DNA of 64,000 bases. Source: Actinomyces sp. oral taxon 170 str. F0386. GTDB taxonomy: Bacteria > Actinomycetota > Actinomycetes > Actinomycetales > Actinomycetaceae. The notes beneath the pieces were generated by a model. That model was not told the DNA's origin and did no database searches. It saw nothing but the letters and a program-made list of their open reading frames with translations. The position numbers and the translations under genes were made by a program. Where the stretch lies: assembly GCF_000195595.1 (NCBI RefSeq), contig NZ_GL882540.1, positions 1 to 64,000 on the forward strand. The letters are read 5' to 3'. Below are positions 61,675-64,000 of this stretch, piece after piece. How positions within the stretch are numbered: the stretch's first letter is position 1; the number at the start of each line of letters is the position of its first letter.

Positions 61675-64000
61675 CTACTGGTTGTCCGCACTCTCAGCGG
61701 CTTGGGCCCTGGCCACCCGCAGGGTGTCATCCAGGTTCTCTCGCACAATCCGTCGCAGCGCGGCCGGCGCCTCGGCATGGGACTCCAACCACCCCTTCAG
61801 GGCGGTGGCCGGGTCCGAGCCGTCCAGTCCCACCGTGCAGCAGGACCACAGCCCCGTCAGCAGGTTCTCCGCCATGTGGAAGGTGCGCGAGGACCACACG
61901 GAGTCAATGGCCTCCACGTACGAGCTCACGAAGGGCACCAGCAGCTCCGGCCGGCGCTCGACGCTGGTCAGACCGCGCAGCACGCGAACCTGGGTCTCAT
62001 TGGGCATGGAGGCGTCGTCGACGAGCGCTCGCCATGTGGCCGCCTTCGCCTCGGGCGTCGGAACGGCGGCACGGGCCTCGGCGGCTCGCTCACGGCCCGT
62101 GGTCGTGCGGTCCTGAGCCTCCTCGGCGCGAATCTGCTCCTCACCGTAACGATCAGCTGCTACCAGAGCGGTCAGCAGGTCCCAACGCAGGTCCTGATCG
62201 ACGTCGAGGCCGTCTAGCACCGCGGAGCCCTCCAGGAGACCGGTGACGACGTCGAGCTGCTCACCGGTGACGGCGTGAGCAGCCAGGGCCCGCACCAGCT
62301 GAAGCTGCTTGTCGCTACCGGCCTGAGCCGCCCGAACCAGTGTCAGCAGCTGGTCGGCCGTTTCCTGAGCAAGATCGTGACGAACAGCCGGGGGCAGGAA
62401 GCCGGACAGGCACGTGGCGACACGCCCCAGGAGCCCCTGGATGACCGAGGAGTGCTCCTCCACGCCCAGCGCTGGCAGCGCCGCCTTGAGGAAGCGGGAG
62501 GCGGCGAGCTCGCCGTCGCGCGTCATGTCCCAGGCCGATGCCAGGACGATCGAGCGTGGCAGGGACTCGGTGAAGGCGTCGATGTGGGCGAGCCCCTGAG
62601 CGAGAGAGTCCTCGTCGAGACGGATCTTGGCGTAGGTGAGGTCGTCGTCGTTGAGGACCAGGACATCGGCCCGCTTCGTGCCGACCAGCTCAGGGACAGG
62701 TGTCAGCTCACCGTCGACATCGAGCTCGATGCGGTCGGTGCGCTCCAGGCGAGTATCGGTGCCCTGACCGGTCAGGCTGTAGCAGCCGATCGCCACCCGG
62801 TGCGGGCGCAGGGAGGCCGGTGAGTCGGCCGGGATCTCCTGGCGGACGGCTGCCTGGGTGATGACGCCGTCGGCGTCGGTGGCGACCTGCATGCGCAGGG
62901 TCGTCACCCCCGCCTCCTGAAGCCACAGCCGGGTCCAGGTGCTCAGATCTCGGCCGGAGACCGTCTCCAGCTCTCTGAGCAGGTCGGCCAGCTCGGCATT
63001 GGCATAGGCGTGTGCTGCCAGATAGCGCTGGATACCGGCGAAAAAGTTGTCCCTGCCCACATAGCCCACGAGCGCGGCCAGGACGGAGGCTCCCTTGGCG
63101 TAGGTGATGCCGTCGAAGTTCACCTCGACGTCATGGAGGTCGTTGATCTCCGCGGCCACGGGGTGGGTGGAGCTGAGCTGGTCCTGGTTGTAGGCCCATC
63201 CCTTCTCCAGGGTCTGGAAGGTGGTCCATGCCTGGCTCCACCGGGTGATCTCGGCAGTGGCCAGGGTGGAGGCGAACTCGGCGAAGGATTCGTTGAGCCA
63301 CAGGTCATTCCACCAGGTCATGGTCACCATGTCGCCGAACCACATGTGGGCCAGCTCGTGCAGGATGGTCACGGCCCGTCGCTCGACGCGAGCCTCAACG
63401 GGGCGGGACCGGAAGATGTAGTCGTCGCGGTGGGTGACGCAGCCGGCGTTCTCCATCGCCCCGGCGTTGAACTCGGGAACGAAGATCTGGTCGTACTTGG
63501 TGAAGGCGTAGTGGGTTGCGAACAGGTTCTCGTAGTAGGCGAAGCCACGCTTGGTCAGGTCCAGGATCTCCGCGGAGTCCATGTGCTCGGCCAGGCTCTT
63601 GCGGCAGTAGACGCCTAGAGGCACGGTGCGCCCGTCGCTCGCCACATACTCATCGATGGCTCCCACGTAGGGGCCGGCGACGATGGCCGTGACGTAGGAG
63701 CTCATCGGCTCTGTGGGTGCGAAGGCGAAGGTGTGGGTGTCATCCGAGCCGTCGGAGTCCTCAGTGGGAGTCGGCTCGGGCGTGGGGGAGTTGGACAGCA
63801 CCGTCCAGTTCGACGGAGTGGTGACGGTGAAGGTGAAGGATGCCTTGAGGTCCGGCTGCTCGAAGACGGCGAAGACGCGCCGGGAGTCGGGTACCTCGAA
63901 CTGGCTGTAGAGGTAGGTCTCGCCGTCGGCCGGGTCGGTGAAGCGGTGCAGTCCCTCCCCGGTGTGCATGTAGGCGCAGTCGGCGACGACGACCAGCTCG
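61675..64000 (-). CDS. pepN: Aminopeptidase N (M1), 5' end outside the window
   Basis: The last 775 or so residues of an M1 zinc aminopeptidase. The substrate-binding GAMEN is in FNAGAMENAGCVTHRD. HELAHMWFGD is the zinc-binding HExxH and ESFAEF supplies the third ligand. The ERAP1-like C-terminal domain is complete. The frame stays open to base 64000, reading into LVVVADCAYMHTGEGL, so the N-terminal about 80-90 residues lie beyond the window and the M at 63969 is not the real start. It removes N-terminal residues from peptides in the cytoplasm. Confidence 0.96.
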   Translation of the reverse strand, partial: ELVVVADCAYMHTGEGLHRFTDPADGETYLYSQFEVPDSRRVFAVFEQPDLKASFTFTVTTPSNWTVLSNSPTPEPTPTEDSDGSDDTHTFAFAPTEPMSSYVTAIVAGPYVGAIDEYVASDGRTVPLGVYCRKSLAEHMDSAEILDLTKRGFAYYENLFATHYAFTKYDQIFVPEFNAGAMENAGCVTHRDDYIFRSRPVEARVERRAVTILHELAHMWFGDMVTMTWWNDLWLNESFAEFASTLATAEITRWSQAWTTFQTLEKGWAYNQDQLSSTHPVAAEINDLHDVEVNFDGITYAKGASVLAALVGYVGRDNFFAGIQRYLAAHAYANAELADLLRELETVSGRDLSTWTRLWLQEAGVTTLRMQVATDADGVITQAAVRQEIPADSPASLRPHRVAIGCYSLTGQGTDTRLERTDRIELDVDGELTPVPELVGTKRADVLVLNDDDLTYAKIRLDEDSLAQGLAHIDAFTESLPRSIVLASAWDMTRDGELAASRFLKAALPALGVEEHSSVIQGLLGRVATCLSGFLPPAVRHDLAQETADQLLTLVRAAQAGSDKQLQLVRALAAHAVTGEQLDVVTGLLEGSAVLDGLDVDQDLRWDLLTALVAADRYGEEQIRAEEAQDRTTTGRERAAEARAAVPTPEAKAATWRALVDDASMPNETQVRVLRGLTSVERRPELLVPFVSSYVEAIDSVWSSRTFHMAENLLTGLWSCCTVGLDGSDPATALKGWLESHAEAPAALRRIVRENLDDTLRVARAQAAESADNQ

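Overview
The window is high-GC DNA with nearly every gene intact. It has GTG and ATG starts, many 1-4 bp stop/start overlaps, and families confined to Actinobacteria (AdnAB, UvrD2 with HRDC, UPF0182, PPA1309, DUF3107, DUF2342, a DasR-type sugar regulator). No marker gene fixes the species. The mix of PTS, Tad pilus and small secreted proteins suggests a host-associated actinomycete such as Actinomyces; that is an inference.

Layout. 0-4.6 kb: a membrane-anchored beta-propeller-like protein, divergent from a GntR(YtrA)-regulated ABC exporter. 4.7-11.5 kb, mostly minus strand: an AbrB-like protein, the tRNA thiolase mnmA, a scarred non-coding stretch, a DUF418 membrane protein, a NarL-type two-component pair and a cysteine desulfurase. 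11.7-35.8 kb: a DNA-repair and housekeeping block that parallels the mycobacterial Rv3193c-Rv3202c neighbourhood (nudC, uvrD2, ThiF-like protein, PDZ/Lon-like protease, DUF2342, PPA1309, UPF0182, then adnA-adnB and a phosphotransferase-fold protein). It is interrupted by an initiator tRNA, PPK2, a sirtuin and DUF3107. 36.1-41.0 kb: a compact Tad pilus operon (tadA, tadB, tadC and four small single-pass pilin or TadE-like genes). 41-48.7 kb: a LysR/membrane-protein divergent pair, prfB, a CPBP protease, a fused alkylation-repair protein (Ada + AlkA + Ogt in one frame) and the ribosome-associated ABC-F protein ettA. 48.7-52.2 kb: a lower-GC accessory patch with a secreted I36-type protein that carries an out-of-frame tandem duplication, an M23 peptidase, a 126-bp element bounded by perfect 22-bp inverted repeats, an alpha/beta hydrolase and a small membrane protein. 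52.2-61.6 kb: thioesterase II, a dispersed PTS (EI, two EIIB, EIIA, EIIC), malQ and a DasR/NagR-like GntR regulator with two dre-like operators. 61.7 kb to the end: aminopeptidase N, cut off by the window edge.

How the genes fit together. MnmA and the cysteine desulfurase supply tRNA 2-thiolation. AdnAB, UvrD2 and the Ada-AlkA-Ogt fusion form a double-strand-break and alkylation repair set. EI, EIIA, EIIB and EIIC make up a phosphorelay for a glucose or amino-sugar class substrate, and the dre-like sites favour N-acetylglucosamine. The observations most worth following are the three-domain alkylation-repair fusion with a possible internal Ogt start, the 22-bp inverted-repeat element, the duplicated tail of the I36 gene, the dre-like operators and a UvrD2 that lacks cysteines in its linker.
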